A stretch of DNA of 64,000 bases from Maribellus comscasis. Lineage in GTDB: Bacteria; Bacteroidota; Bacteroidia; Bacteroidales; Prolixibacteraceae. The notes under the pieces were generated by a model, which was not told the origin of the DNA, made no database searches, and worked only from the letters and a program-made list of their open reading frames with translations. Below are positions 20,496-29,052 of this stretch, piece after piece. Location: assembly GCF_009762775.1 (NCBI RefSeq), contig NZ_CP046401.1:5840001-5904000 (forward strand). The letters are read 5' to 3'. Every line of letters begins with the position of its first letter. Positions within the stretch are counted from its first letter, which is position 1. Made by a program: the position numbers and the translations under genes.

Positions 20496-21110
20496 ATGGA
20501 AAAAAATATATACACTACATTCGATAAAATAAAGGGCCGTAGTGCTAAAGAAATTTATTTAAAACAACAAGGTAAAGTTATTTGGTTAACCGGGTTATCC
20601 GGCTCCGGAAAAACTACACTGGCCAGTGCACTGGAAAAACGCCTGTTTGAACTGAATTATTTTTGCCAGATTCTTGATGGCGACAACGTTCGTTCAGGTA
20701 TCAACAAAAACCTGAAGTTTACTGAAGAAGACCGTCTGGAAAATATCCGGCGTATTGCTGAAGTCTCCAAGCTGTTTATGAACTGTGGGATTATCCTGAT
20801 TTGTTCGTTTATCAGTCCAACCAATGAAATGCGTCATATGGCACGCGAGATTATTGGTGAAGACGATTTTCTGGAGGTGTTTGTAAACACACCTTTGGAA
20901 GTATGTGAACAGCGCGATCCTAAAGGACTTTACAAAAAAGCAAGAGCCGGAGAGATTAAAAATTTTACCGGTATTTCATCTCCTTTTGAGCTTCCCGATA
21001 ATCCGTTTTTGGAAGTTGTCAATACCAGTCCCGATATCAGTGAAACAGTAACAGAAATGTTAAAAGCCATTATCCCGGAGATTAAGTTTGATCCTTTAGT
21101 GAGTTTATAA
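20496..21110 (+). CDS. cysC: Adenylylsulfate kinase
   Basis: A protein of about 204 residues. The P-loop is GLSGSGKTTLA (about 33-43), followed by the APS kinase motifs DGDNVRSGINKNL and ICSFISPTNEMR. It phosphorylates APS to PAPS, the sulfate donor for the sulfotransferases in this window. ATG 20496 is chosen because it aligns with the starts of the two decayed copies (20079 and 30221). It is followed by a DUF2061 gene, cysD and cysN, forming a sulfate-activation cluster. It is the only intact stand-alone APS kinase here. Confidence 0.93.
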   Translation: MEKNIYTTFDKIKGRSAKEIYLKQQGKVIWLTGLSGSGKTTLASALEKRLFELNYFCQILDGDNVRSGINKNLKFTEEDRLENIRRIAEVSKLFMNCGIILICSFISPTNEMRHMAREIIGEDDFLEVFVNTPLEVCEQRDPKGLYKKARAGEIKNFTGISSPFELPDNPFLEVVNTSPDISETVTEMLKAIIPEIKFDPLVSL

Positions 21111-21214
21111 ACAACCAAAAGAAAAAACATGAAATTACTAAATCATATTTTTTCCCTTTATAAGGGAGATATCTGCGTGAGGAATGCAGCGGTGATGACA
21201 GAGGGGGCTTTTTT

Positions 21215-21556
21215 ATGTCAGTAAAACCACGCCGGCACCTGGCAAAAGCAATAACCTGGAGAATTATTGCATCATTGACCACATTTATGATCGGATGGGT
21301 CGTTACCGGAGACTTAAATTTTGGAATGACCATTGGCGCAGCTGATGTTGTTATCAAAATTGTACTTTATTATTTTCATGAACGACTTTGGTATCACTCC
21401 AAATTTGGAATTGTGGAAGACGGGCATAAATCCGTCTATCAACCCATTTTTAAAAGAAAACAGAAAGTACAGGAGGCTAAAGTACGGGTAGAATCAGAGG
21501 TCGAAGATTTTTGGAAGCACGGCTCTGCGAGTCGCAAAGACGGCGCAGACTTATAA
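21215..21556 (+). CDS. DUF2061 membrane protein
   Basis: A 113-residue protein. It has the typical DUF2061 start (KPRRHLAKAITWRIIASLTT), two membrane segments (about 14-32 and 38-56) and YFHERLWY. It is frequently found next to sulfate-assimilation genes; its function is unknown. The last dozen residues (HGSASRKDGADL) are encoded by a short intergenic repeat that resembles the one at 10594-10640. A decayed copy follows the decayed cysC at 31174. Confidence 0.85.
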   Translation: MSVKPRRHLAKAITWRIIASLTTFMIGWVVTGDLNFGMTIGAADVVIKIVLYYFHERLWYHSKFGIVEDGHKSVYQPIFKRKQKVQEAKVRVESEVEDFWKHGSASRKDGADL

Positions 21557-21608
21557 CTTTGAGCACATTTTACCTATAAATTGGAAATGTTTACAAATTC
21601 CTTTGATT

Positions 21609-21640
21609 CCCCTCCTTTGGAGGGGTTAGGGGGGGCTTTT
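21609..21640 (+). repeat. CCCCTCC/GGAGGGG palindromic repeat
   Basis: A perfect 7-bp stem with loop TTT, followed by a G-run and TTTT. It may also act as a terminator between the DUF2061 gene and cysD. A related palindrome lies at 22613 and another is inside the WbpA-like gene. Confidence 0.6.
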
Positions 21641-21675
21641 ACTACCAGTGACCAACAACCATAAAAACGACAACA

Positions 21676-22593
21676 ATGACAACAAATAAAGAATACTCTC
21701 TCACAAACCTACGCGAACTGGAAGCCGAAGCGATTCACATCATACGGGAAGTAGCTGCCGAATTTGAAAACCCGGTTATGCTTTACTCGATTGGAAAAGA
21801 CTCTTCGGTAATGGTCCGGTTAGCAGAGAAAGCCTTTTATCCGGGCAAAGTCCCGTTTCCGTTAATGCATATCGATTCGAAGTGGAAATTCAAAGAAATG
21901 GTTGAATTCCGTGACAATTATGCCAAAGAAAAGGGCTGGGATTTGATTGTTCACTACAACAAAGAAGGTTTTGAAAAAGGGATTGGCCCTTTTACCCACG
22001 GAAGCAAGGTGCATACCGATGTAATGAAAACACAGGCCCTGTTGGCCGGATTGAATAAATACAAGTTTGACGCCGCTTTTGGAGGCGCCCGCCGCGACGA
22101 AGAAAAATCACGTGCAAAGGAACGTATTTTCTCATTCCGTGATAAATTTCACCAGTGGGACCCCAAAAACCAGCGCCCGGAACTGTGGAATATATACAAT
22201 GCCAAGGTTCACAAAGGTGAATCAATCCGGGTTTTCCCAATTTCTAACTGGACAGAACTCGATATCTGGCAGTACATACGTTTGGAGAATATTCCGATTG
22301 TACCGCTTTATTATGCAAAAGAGCGCCCGATTGTTGATATTGACGGCAGCCTGATTATGGTTGACGATGAGCGCATGCCCAAAGAATTACGCGATAAGGC
22401 ACAAATGCGAAAAGTACGTTTTCGTACCCTGGGATGTTACCCCTTAACAGGTGCAGTTGAATCAGAAGCCGACACCATTGAAAAAATCGTGGAAGAAATG
22501 ATGACCGTTACTGTTTCTGAACGGACAACCCGTGTTATTGACTTCGACCAGGAAGCAAGTATGGAACAGAAAAAACGAGAAGGGTATTTTTAG
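21676..22593 (+). CDS. cysD: Sulfate adenylyltransferase subunit 2
   Basis: A 305-residue PP-loop ATP pyrophosphatase subunit of ATP sulfurylase. The visible motif is [18 protein letters not shown] (about 36-53). The HIDSKWKF region, [16 protein letters not shown], and C-terminal [16 protein letters not shown] are all conserved. It makes APS from ATP and sulfate with the CysN GTPase encoded downstream. Length and motifs are normal. Confidence 0.96.
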   Translation: MTTNKEYSLTNLRELEAEAIHIIREVAAEFENPVMLYSIGKDSSVMVRLAEKAFYPGKVPFPLMHIDSKWKFKEMVEFRDNYAKEKGWDLIVHYNKEGFEKGIGPFTHGSKVHTDVMKTQALLAGLNKYKFDAAFGGARRDEEKSRAKERIFSFRDKFHQWDPKNQRPELWNIYNAKVHKGESIRVFPISNWTELDIWQYIRLENIPIVPLYYAKERPIVDIDGSLIMVDDERMPKELRDKAQMRKVRFRTLGCYPLTGAVESEADTIEKIVEEMMTVTVSERTTRVIDFDQEASMEQKKREGYF

Positions 22594-22612
22594 GAATGGG
22601 AGCCCCACCTAA

Positions 22613-22629
22613 CCTCCCCAAAGGGGAGG
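22613..22629 (+). repeat. CCTCCCC/GGGGAGG palindrome
   Basis: A perfect 7-bp stem with loop AAA just after cysD, of the same family as 21609. It could terminate or stabilise the cysD message; no T-run follows. Confidence 0.5.
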
Positions 22630-22739
22630 AACAAATCGGAGTAAAACAAAACAAAAAATACGAACTCAGCCAGCTCAAAGTCGGCACTTCCTATTAAAGA
22701 AACTATTTTATTAAGCTTAGGAATAAATTTTAAGTGAGT

Positions 22740-23273
22740 ATTCAACTAAAATAAATGTTCTGGCTGCGGGCACGTCAAAATTCCGTTGATCGGGCTAAGT
22801 TGGCGCTTTGAAAAATCGCAAAGGTTAATTTTGACAAGATTCTTTTTGTTTCGGTTTTCTCATCGGAGAAAAATGAAAACCCGTCCGGTAGGACAAAACA
22901 CTTTAGTATATGGAAAACATCAATTTAGACATAAAAGCATTTTTAGATCGGGAGCAAAAAAAGGATTTATTACGTGCAGCGTTGACTACGGCGAATCAGA
23001 CTAATCCCGCGCGACCCCTAAGCCCTAAAGGGGCCAATCCGGCACACCCAATGAATCGATAAAAGAAATTAAAGAACTATAAACACATTAGAATTGGATA
23101 TAATGTTAAGAACTTTCCATAATCCTGACAACGTCGGGATACGTGCGAAGGATGAAAATTTGGCCCGGGCCAGCGTAGGTTTTATGGGTGGAAGGATAAA
23201 ATTTTCTTGATTTTTTTGTTTCGTTTTTGCATCAAGGCAAAAATGAAAGTCCGTCTGACAAGACAAAAACAAT
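22740..23273 (+). repeat. Degenerate repeat copies upstream of the two cysN starts
   Basis: Two diverged copies of the modular repeat lie here (about 22740-22905 and 23075-23270). They have AATCCTGAC/GTCGGGAT, CCCGGGCC and a TTTTTGC/GCAAAAA stem-loop, but no terminal GGGGC hairpin or GA tail. Each ends in GTCCG...GACAAAA and runs directly into a cysN start. One of those starts is a truncated copy. Confidence 0.65.
22910..23062 (+). pseudogene. cysN 5' fragment
   Basis: A 50-codon reading frame. The first 24 or so codons match the start of CysN ([19 protein letters not shown]), and it then diverges into unrelated repeat-like sequence before a stop. The full cysN starts 364 bp downstream, so this is a tandemly duplicated 5' end. 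Confidence 0.8.
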
Positions 23274-25199
23274 TTGAATATGGAAAACATCAATTTAGAC
23301 ATAAAAGCATTTCTCGACCAGGACCAAAGAAAAGATTTACTCCGTTTACTGACAGCCGGCAGCGTCGACGACGGTAAATCAACCCTTATAGGCCGGTTAA
23401 TGTTCGACAGTAAAATGCTGTATGAGGATCAGCTGGCGGCTCTCGAACGCGACAGCAAAAGGGTTGGGCATGCAGGAGAAGACATCGATTATGCGCTTCT
23501 TCTCGACGGGCTAAAAGCTGAACGTGAACAGGGAATCACCATTGATGTAGCCTACCGCTATTTTTCAACTGCAAAACGAAAATTTATCATTGCCGACACA
23601 CCCGGGCACGAGCAGTACACACGGAATATGATAACCGGTGGTTCAACCGCAAACCTGGCCATTATCCTGATTGATGCCCGCCACGGAGTAATCACCCAGA
23701 CCAAACGCCATACATATCTGGCCAGTCTACTGGGAATAAAACACGTGGTTGTGGCCATAAACAAAATGGATTTGGTGGATTTTAGACAGGAAGTGTTTGA
23801 AAAAATCCGAAAAGATTATGAAACCTTTGTGGCCCAGCTCGATATTCCGGATATTCATTATATCCCGCTTTCTGCATTGAAAGGCGATAATGTGGTGGAA
23901 ACATCGGAACGCACACCCTGGTATCACGGAAACAGTTTACTGGAATTTCTGGAAACAGTTCACATCAGCAGCGACCGTAACTTTACCGATTTGCGTTACC
24001 CTGTGCAGTTTGTACTTCGGCCTGATATAAAATTCCGTGGTTTTTCTACTTCGGTAGCTTCCGGAATTATCAAAAAAGGAGACGACATACTGGTACTTCC
24101 TTCATTAAAAACGTCGAAAGTTAAATCGATTGTTTCATACGACGGCGAACTGGATTATGCTTTCCCACCGCAGTCGGTAACGGTTACACTGGAAGACGAA
24201 ATCGACATCTCGCGTGGTGATATGATCGTCCATCCCGACAACCGCCCGCGTGTAGAACGTCATTTTGAAGCCATGCTGGTTTGGATGGATGAAAATGAGA
24301 TGGACCTTTCCACACCGTTTTACATCAAACACGCCAACAACAATACCAAGGCAAAAATCGACCAGATAAGATACAAAGTGGATGTAAACACACTGGAAAA
24401 ATCGAATATTGAAAATTTCAAATTAAATGAAATCGGGCGTGTGGTAATTACTACCACAAAGCCTTTGTTTTTTGATCCATATACCCAAAACCGCCAGACC
24501 GGTTCATTTATTTTGATTGACCCGGTAACGCATAATACCTGTGCGGTTGGAATGATTATTGACAAACTGGGAAGCAAAAACCTGCCATCAAGAATTACCG
24601 ATACGGACAAAGAAACCATTGCCAAAGGGAAATCGCTTGTTACCATAGCAGAGCGGCAGAAAAAACTAAACCAGAAAGGAGAAACCATCTGGATTACCGG
24701 ACTGCACGGTTCAGGTAAAAACGAACTGGCATTCAGCCTTGAAAAGAAATTGTTTGAAAATGGTGCAACAGTGGTTCTTCTCGATGGAAGCTCATTAAGG
24801 ACGGGACTGAACAAAGAACTTGATTTCTCGCCGGCCGACCGTGCCGAACACCTGCGCCGTGTGGCACACATCAGCAAAATGTTAAACGATCAGGGAATCA
24901 TTACCATCTGTTCATTTATTTCAAGGAACAGTTCGCTACGGAAACAGATTGCACAAATTATTGGCGAAGAACGGTTTCACCTGTTGTACATGGATGCCAC
25001 CATGGATTATTGCAAACGAAACAAACCTGAGCTCTACAGTTTAATTGACGAAGGAAAAACTGAAAATGTCCCCGGAATGGATTTGGAGTATGAGACTCCT
25101 GCTAATGCTGTGTTGTTTTTAAAACCGGAGAATAACGGGTTGAATATTGATATAGTGTTGGATTATCTGGCAAAAGAGAAAATTTTTCCAAACCAATGA
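23274..25199 (+). CDS. cysN: Sulfate adenylyltransferase subunit 1 with degenerate APS-kinase domain
   Basis: A 641-residue protein. Residues 1-430 are an EF-Tu-like GTPase (G1 GSVDDGKST near 31-39, G3 DTPGH, G4 NKMD) that drives ATP sulfurylase together with CysD. Residues about 465-641 match CysC, but the P-loop reads [11 protein letters not shown] rather than GSGK(S/T)T, and DGDNVR has become DGSSLR. The kinase domain therefore looks inactive, leaving PAPS synthesis to the separate cysC. Fusions of this kind are common in Bacteroidota. Confidence 0.93.
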   Translation: MNMENINLDIKAFLDQDQRKDLLRLLTAGSVDDGKSTLIGRLMFDSKMLYEDQLAALERDSKRVGHAGEDIDYALLLDGLKAEREQGITIDVAYRYFSTAKRKFIIADTPGHEQYTRNMITGGSTANLAIILIDARHGVITQTKRHTYLASLLGIKHVVVAINKMDLVDFRQEVFEKIRKDYETFVAQLDIPDIHYIPLSALKGDNVVETSERTPWYHGNSLLEFLETVHISSDRNFTDLRYPVQFVLRPDIKFRGFSTSVASGIIKKGDDILVLPSLKTSKVKSIVSYDGELDYAFPPQSVTVTLEDEIDISRGDMIVHPDNRPRVERHFEAMLVWMDENEMDLSTPFYIKHANNNTKAKIDQIRYKVDVNTLEKSNIENFKLNEIGRVVITTTKPLFFDPYTQNRQTGSFILIDPVTHNTCAVGMIIDKLGSKNLPSRITDTDKETIAKGKSLVTIAERQKKLNQKGETIWITGLHGSGKNELAFSLEKKLFENGATVVLLDGSSLRTGLNKELDFSPADRAEHLRRVAHISKMLNDQGIITICSFISRNSSLRKQIAQIIGEERFHLLYMDATMDYCKRNKPELYSLIDEGKTENVPGMDLEYETPANAVLFLKPENNGLNIDIVLDYLAKEKIFPNQ

Positions 25200-25465
25200 T
25201 ATATGACAACACTGAGACAACCATGACAACAACGACAACAACGACAATTTCGACTTCTTTCCGTTATCTGCTTCGCGTTATCCTTGTTATCTATGTTTGA
25301 TTTTTTGAGTGCTAATATTTACATTGTCAATTCCGGGCTCTTCTTTTACTATCAGAGACACTCAGTAACCTGTTTTCCAGTACTGGTACTTTCAAGATTC
25401 ATTCAATAAATTAACTTTGCAACATCAAAATACTATAAATTATGACATTGGGAGTTTAAAAAATC
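25200..25465. other. Intergenic region after cysN
   Basis: About 265 bp with no gene seen. There is a short ACAACR-rich stretch at 25203-25250 and no recognisable regulatory site. Confidence 0.4.
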
Positions 25466-25605
25466 AGGACAGTAAAAATATTAACTGAAGCACTGAATAA
25501 ATTAGAACCTGTTAAGAAATTTGACGCCCAAAGGCATGTTGATATGGTAAATTTGGAGAAGATGCATTGGAATACCAAAATAGGATAAGGGATGAATGGG
25601 GTTAG
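25466..25605 (+). pseudogene. Antitoxin remnant, frameshifted
   Basis: One frame reads RTVKILTEALNKLEPVKKFD and continues to VDMVNLE. A one-base shift then restores GEDALEYQNRIRDEWG and a stop at 25603. This looks like the antitoxin of a PIN-toxin pair broken by a single frameshift, with no good start codon left. It overlaps the PIN remnant, as intact pairs do. Confidence 0.6.
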
Positions 25606-25735
25606 TGTTATTTCGGATACTAATGCGCTCATTTACCTGCTGAATGGTTCGCAGAAGGCTGCGGAGTATCTTGATTTACCATTGCTTACTTTTGATTCTG
25701 ACTTTGTCCGTATACCATTGCAGCATCAGAAATAA
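25592..25735 (+). pseudogene. PIN-domain toxin remnant (internal deletion)
   Basis: A 47-codon frame. The N-terminal strand and first helix of a PIN nuclease (SDTNALIYLLNGS with the first acidic residue) are fused to the C-terminal core strand (LPLLTFDSDFVRI). The middle of the domain, including central acidic residues, is missing. Non-functional. Confidence 0.7.
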
Positions 25736-25850
25736 TTAGTAAGCGACCAAAGCTGCACGACAACCATAACCTCCACCACAACAGATTAATAGAATTGCGG
25801 TAGCGGAGACTATTAGATGTTATTGTGATAAAATAGGTTTATTTTCAACA

Positions 25851-26036
25851 ATGGCACAGATGGCAAATCTGCGCAAGCAGGGAAAAAAAGGTGAAATTGA
25901 AAACCCGCCCGGGGTAGATTTGGAATACGAAAAACCGGATAATGCCAAACTGATCTTCAGGTTTGAAGGGAACGAAATCAATATCGACCGGATTCTGGAT
26001 TTTTTTCCAAAAATAAAGTTTTCCCTATTTAATTAA
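25851..26036 (+). pseudogene. cysN/cysC 3'-end fragment
   Basis: About 60 codons match the end of the CysN kinase-like domain (PPGVDLEYEKPDNAKLIF, then NIDRILDFF). The rest of the gene is absent. It is one of several decayed copies around this cluster. Confidence 0.65.
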
Positions 26037-26092
26037 ATCATTATTGAGAGCGGAATAAAAAGGTTAATTTTGAGGAAATTTTGGGGATAGAA

Positions 26093-26935
26093 ATGAAAAA
26101 ATTTATCATAATAGGGGTAGCTGGTTACGTAGCAGTAAAGCATTTGAGAGCCGTTAAAACAGTTAGGGGCAAGGTAGTCGCTGCCATCGACCCAAATGAT
26201 AATCTCGAAATTTTGGATGAATATTTTCCAGAATGTGAATATTTCAAATCAGTTGAAGACGCCCAAACCTTTGTAAATAACAACTCTATTGATTTTATCA
26301 CGGTTTGTTCGCCATCATACCTGCATGCTCAACATATTCGTTTTGCGTTGGAAAACCAGTGCGATGTAATTTGTGAAAGCCCTTTGGTTTTAACAAAAAA
26401 GGAATATGAAGAAGTAAAACACTGGGAAGAAAAGTCAAACAACAAAGTTTATAATGTATTGCAGTACAGGTATAGTTCAGCATTACAAGAATTGAAAAAT
26501 AATTTTGTTCCGGGAGAGAATGTTTACGTTGATTTTAGAAATTATTCCTACAGGGGAAAATGGTTTAAACAAAGTTGGAAAGGAGAACCGTCTAAATCGG
26601 GGGGATTACTCACTATTTTGGGGTATCATTTTTTTGATGCATTAATCTGGATATATGGAAAACCGGTAAAACTGGAAATCAATAAAGAATCGGCTACAGA
26701 AATTAAAGGTGTGCTTTCACTTGAAAATGCCACTGTTAATTTTGAACTCAATAATCAGCTTATTGAAATAGAAAAGAGAAGAAAACTGGAAATCGTTATA
26801 AATGGGAAAGAAATATCGTTAGGCAAACCGGATGAAGGTTTATTTGAAAAAAGTTATCGTGATATTTTAAACAAAAAAGGATTTGGGATACGTGAGGTAG
26901 CAGAGACCATACGTTTGGTTTCAAAGTCTGAATAA
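26093..26935 (+). CDS. WlbA-like Gfo/Idh/MocA oxidoreductase lacking the catalytic Lys
   Basis: A protein of about 280 residues related to WlbA/WbpB, the UDP-GlcNAc-uronate 3-dehydrogenases. Shared stretches include GVAGYVAVKHLRAVK, VYNVLQYRYS, SWKGEPSKSGG and GYHFFDALIWI. In this family a Lys in the C-E-K-P motif is essential; here the motif is CESPLVL (about residue 98), with Ser in place of Lys. The protein is also some 30 residues shorter than usual. It may be inactive, or use different chemistry. ATG 26093 is preferred to the in-frame TTG at 26081. The neighbouring dehydrogenase would make its substrate. Confidence 0.8.
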   Translation: MKKFIIIGVAGYVAVKHLRAVKTVRGKVVAAIDPNDNLEILDEYFPECEYFKSVEDAQTFVNNNSIDFITVCSPSYLHAQHIRFALENQCDVICESPLVLTKKEYEEVKHWEEKSNNKVYNVLQYRYSSALQELKNNFVPGENVYVDFRNYSYRGKWFKQSWKGEPSKSGGLLTILGYHFFDALIWIYGKPVKLEINKESATEIKGVLSLENATVNFELNNQLIEIEKRRKLEIVINGKEISLGKPDEGLFEKSYRDILNKKGFGIREVAETIRLVSKSE

Positions 26936-27014
26936 ATAGTCTCATATTCGGGAAATAATTGATATTGATAAATAAATATAAAAAATCTCTTAATTTATAC
27001 TAATCTAAAAAGAT

Positions 27015-28319
27015 ATGAACCAAACAAAAATAGCTATAGTAGGACTCGGTTATGTAGGTCTGCCATTGGCTGTTGAATTTGCAAAAAAGTATCCTGTTGT
27101 TGGTTTCGACATTAAACAGGAACGTATTAAGGAGTTAAATGCGGGACATGACTCCACACTTGAAGTGGATAATAAAAATTTGCAATCCGTGCTTGTCACC
27201 CTGAATGGAATTGAAGGGTCTTCCGGGCGAGATGCCGGCCTTTTCCTAACCACCTCTCCCGGGGATATCGCCCAATGTAATATTTTTATTGTAACAGTTC
27301 CCACGCCAACAGATAAGAACAATCGTCCTGTACTTACCCCTTTGGTAAAAGCATCTGAAACAGTAGGGAAGGTGCTAAAGAAAAATGATATTGTTATTTA
27401 TGAATCTACAGTTTATCCCGGTGCAACTGAGGAAGACTGCATCCCTGTATTGGGAAAGTTTTCAGGATTAACTTTTAACAGAGATTTTTTTGTAGGTTAT
27501 TCTCCGGAAAGAATAAATCCCGGCGATAAAGAACATACGGTTACCAAAATAAAAAAGGTAACATCCGGTTCTACACCAGAGACTGCGGCAAAAGTTGATG
27601 AATTGTATAAATCAGTTATTGTGGCCGGAACTCATTTGGCTCCTTCCATTAAAGTGGCCGAAGCTGCCAAGGTTATCGAAAATTCGCAACGCGACATTAA
27701 TATTGCTTTTGTAAATGAACTGGCTAAAATATTTAGCCGTCTGGGGATTGATACAAAGGAGGTGTTACTGGCTGCCGGAACAAAATGGAACTTCCTTCCG
27801 TTTACTCCTGGTTTGGTAGGTGGGCATTGTATTGGTGTAGATCCTTACTATTTGGCGCAAAAAGCGCAGGAAGTAGGTTACAATCCTGAAATTATTCTTG
27901 CCGGCCGGCGTATGAATGACGGTATGGGGGTCTGGGTAGCATCACAAGTTGTAAAATTGTTGATTCACAACGGACATGCCGTGAAAAACAGCAGGATTTT
28001 AGTTCTGGGTATCACCTTTAAAGAAAACTGCCCTGATATACGCAATACCAAAGCCATAGATGTTATAAAAGAGCTCAAAGCATACGGCTGTGAAGTGGAT
28101 GTGTATGATCCCTGGGCAGGTAAAGATGAAGTAGAATTAGAGTATGGATTAAAGCTCGTCGACAATTATACTGATGTGAGATATGATGGGATTGTATTGG
28201 CCGTGTCACACAATGAATTCAGGAATATAGATGTGGCAAAATTGCGCAACGGGCATAATGCGGTGATTTACGATATTAAAGGCATCTGGCCAAAAGAGAA
28301 AGTGGATGGAAGACTGTAA
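27015..28319 (+). CDS. tviB: UDP-N-acetyl-hexosamine 6-dehydrogenase (TviB/WbpO type)
   Basis: A 434-residue nucleotide-sugar dehydrogenase. It has N-terminal VGLGYVGLPLAVEF, NAD-domain IVTVPTPTDKNNRPVLTPL, YSPERINPGDK, and the catalytic Cys in GLVGGHCIGVDPYYL near residue 278. The GHCIGVDPYY form is typical of the Vi-antigen TviB/WbpO group, which makes UDP-GlcNAcA or UDP-GalNAcA. About 12 extra residues near 60-72 (TLNGIEGSSGRDA) are encoded by a GTCACCCTGAA-type repeat. It works with the WbpP-like epimerase at 29053. Confidence 0.9.
   Translation: MNQTKIAIVGLGYVGLPLAVEFAKKYPVVGFDIKQERIKELNAGHDSTLEVDNKNLQSVLVTLNGIEGSSGRDAGLFLTTSPGDIAQCNIFIVTVPTPTDKNNRPVLTPLVKASETVGKVLKKNDIVIYESTVYPGATEEDCIPVLGKFSGLTFNRDFFVGYSPERINPGDKEHTVTKIKKVTSGSTPETAAKVDELYKSVIVAGTHLAPSIKVAEAAKVIENSQRDINIAFVNELAKIFSRLGIDTKEVLLAAGTKWNFLPFTPGLVGGHCIGVDPYYLAQKAQEVGYNPEIILAGRRMNDGMGVWVASQVVKLLIHNGHAVKNSRILVLGITFKENCPDIRNTKAIDVIKELKAYGCEVDVYDPWAGKDEVELEYGLKLVDNYTDVRYDGIVLAVSHNEFRNIDVAKLRNGHNAVIYDIKGIWPKEKVDGRL
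27194..27225 (+). repeat. GTCACCCTGAA-type repeat inserted in frame in tviB
   Basis: The sequence GTCACCCTGAATGGAATTGA and then AGGGTCT lies inside the coding frame, in a surface-loop position between two conserved NAD-domain strands. A related repeat is intergenic at 16638-16676. Confidence 0.6.
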
Positions 28320-28341
28320 AGGTTCTTGAAAATTACAGCAG

Positions 28342-28500
28342 GAGGTTAATGAGACCACTTCGGTCGTTCCTCCCTAGTGGAATCCTGCATTTAAAAAACT
28401 TAGGAATACGATTTTCCGAGGGAAGAATGACCGAAGGAATCAGCAAGACTTCCCGAGGAGCTTGCGACGAAGGGAACTTATCACTTTAAGCAGTGAGATA
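28342..28500 (+). repeat. Composite short repeat, left flank of GIY-YIG gene
   Basis: It contains GAGACCACTTCGGTC with a CCACT/AGTGG hairpin, GGAATCCTGCA, TACGATTTTCCGAGGGA and CGACGAAGGGAACTTATCAC. The same order of blocks recurs at 28899-29040 on the other side of the gene and more weakly at 31013-31140. Confidence 0.6.
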
Positions 28501-28504
28501 ATAA

Positions 28505-28789
28505 ATGAAAGCCTGTACCTACATTGTCACCAACAAAGCCAACAAGGTTTTATACACTGGCGTGACAAGCAATCTGAAAAGTCGCATGGAAAGCCACCAG
28601 ACAAAAAAGTATCCCAATGCTTTTACAGCGCGGTACAATGCTGACAAGCTGGTCTGGTATGAGGAGTTCGAAAGCATCATTGATGCCAGAGACAGGGAAC
28701 GGCAACTAAAAGCGGGGAACCGGGCAAGAAAGATAAAGTTAATTGAGAATATGAATCCCGAATGGAAAGACCTATACAAAATATTATAA
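28505..28789 (+). CDS. Small GIY-YIG nuclease family protein
   Basis: A 94-residue single-domain protein. It has TYIVTNKANKVLYTGVTSNL (GIY..YIG core), the catalytic Arg in LKSRMESH, the conserved Glu in DARDRERQLKAG, and the usual C-terminal MNPEWKDLYK. It closely resembles the 43502 gene and less so the 20182 gene. It sits between directly repeated palindromic blocks. Its biological role is unknown. Confidence 0.85.
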   Translation: MKACTYIVTNKANKVLYTGVTSNLKSRMESHQTKKYPNAFTARYNADKLVWYEEFESIIDARDRERQLKAGNRARKIKLIENMNPEWKDLYKIL

Positions 28790-29045
28790 GAAGCACGAGT
28801 CTGCGAGGAGGCACGACGAAGCAGCCCCACGACTTTTAGCAATTAACATGTACAGTATTCCATACCTTCGAAGTACAAAAATGTTATGGAGGCAGGGTAT
28901 GAGACCACTTCGTCACTTTGTTCCTCGTGGAATCTTGCACTTAATAATTTTTTGTGCACGGATATCTCAGCACAAAACAACATTCGTGGTACGATTTTGC
29001 GAGGGAGCAAAGCGACCGCGGCAAACTTATGACTTTTAGCACTTA
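28790..29045 (+). repeat. Composite short repeats, right flank of GIY-YIG gene
   Basis: There is no gene. Near 28797-28840 is CGAGTCTGCGAGGAGGCAC then CGACTTTTAGC. Near 28899-29040 is a second block with GAGACCACTTCGTC, CTCGTGGAATCTTGCAC, GTACGATTTTGCGAGGGAG and GCGACCG...CTTATGACTTTTAGC. These match the left flank in order and orientation. Confidence 0.6.
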
Positions 29046-29052
29046 AAAAATT

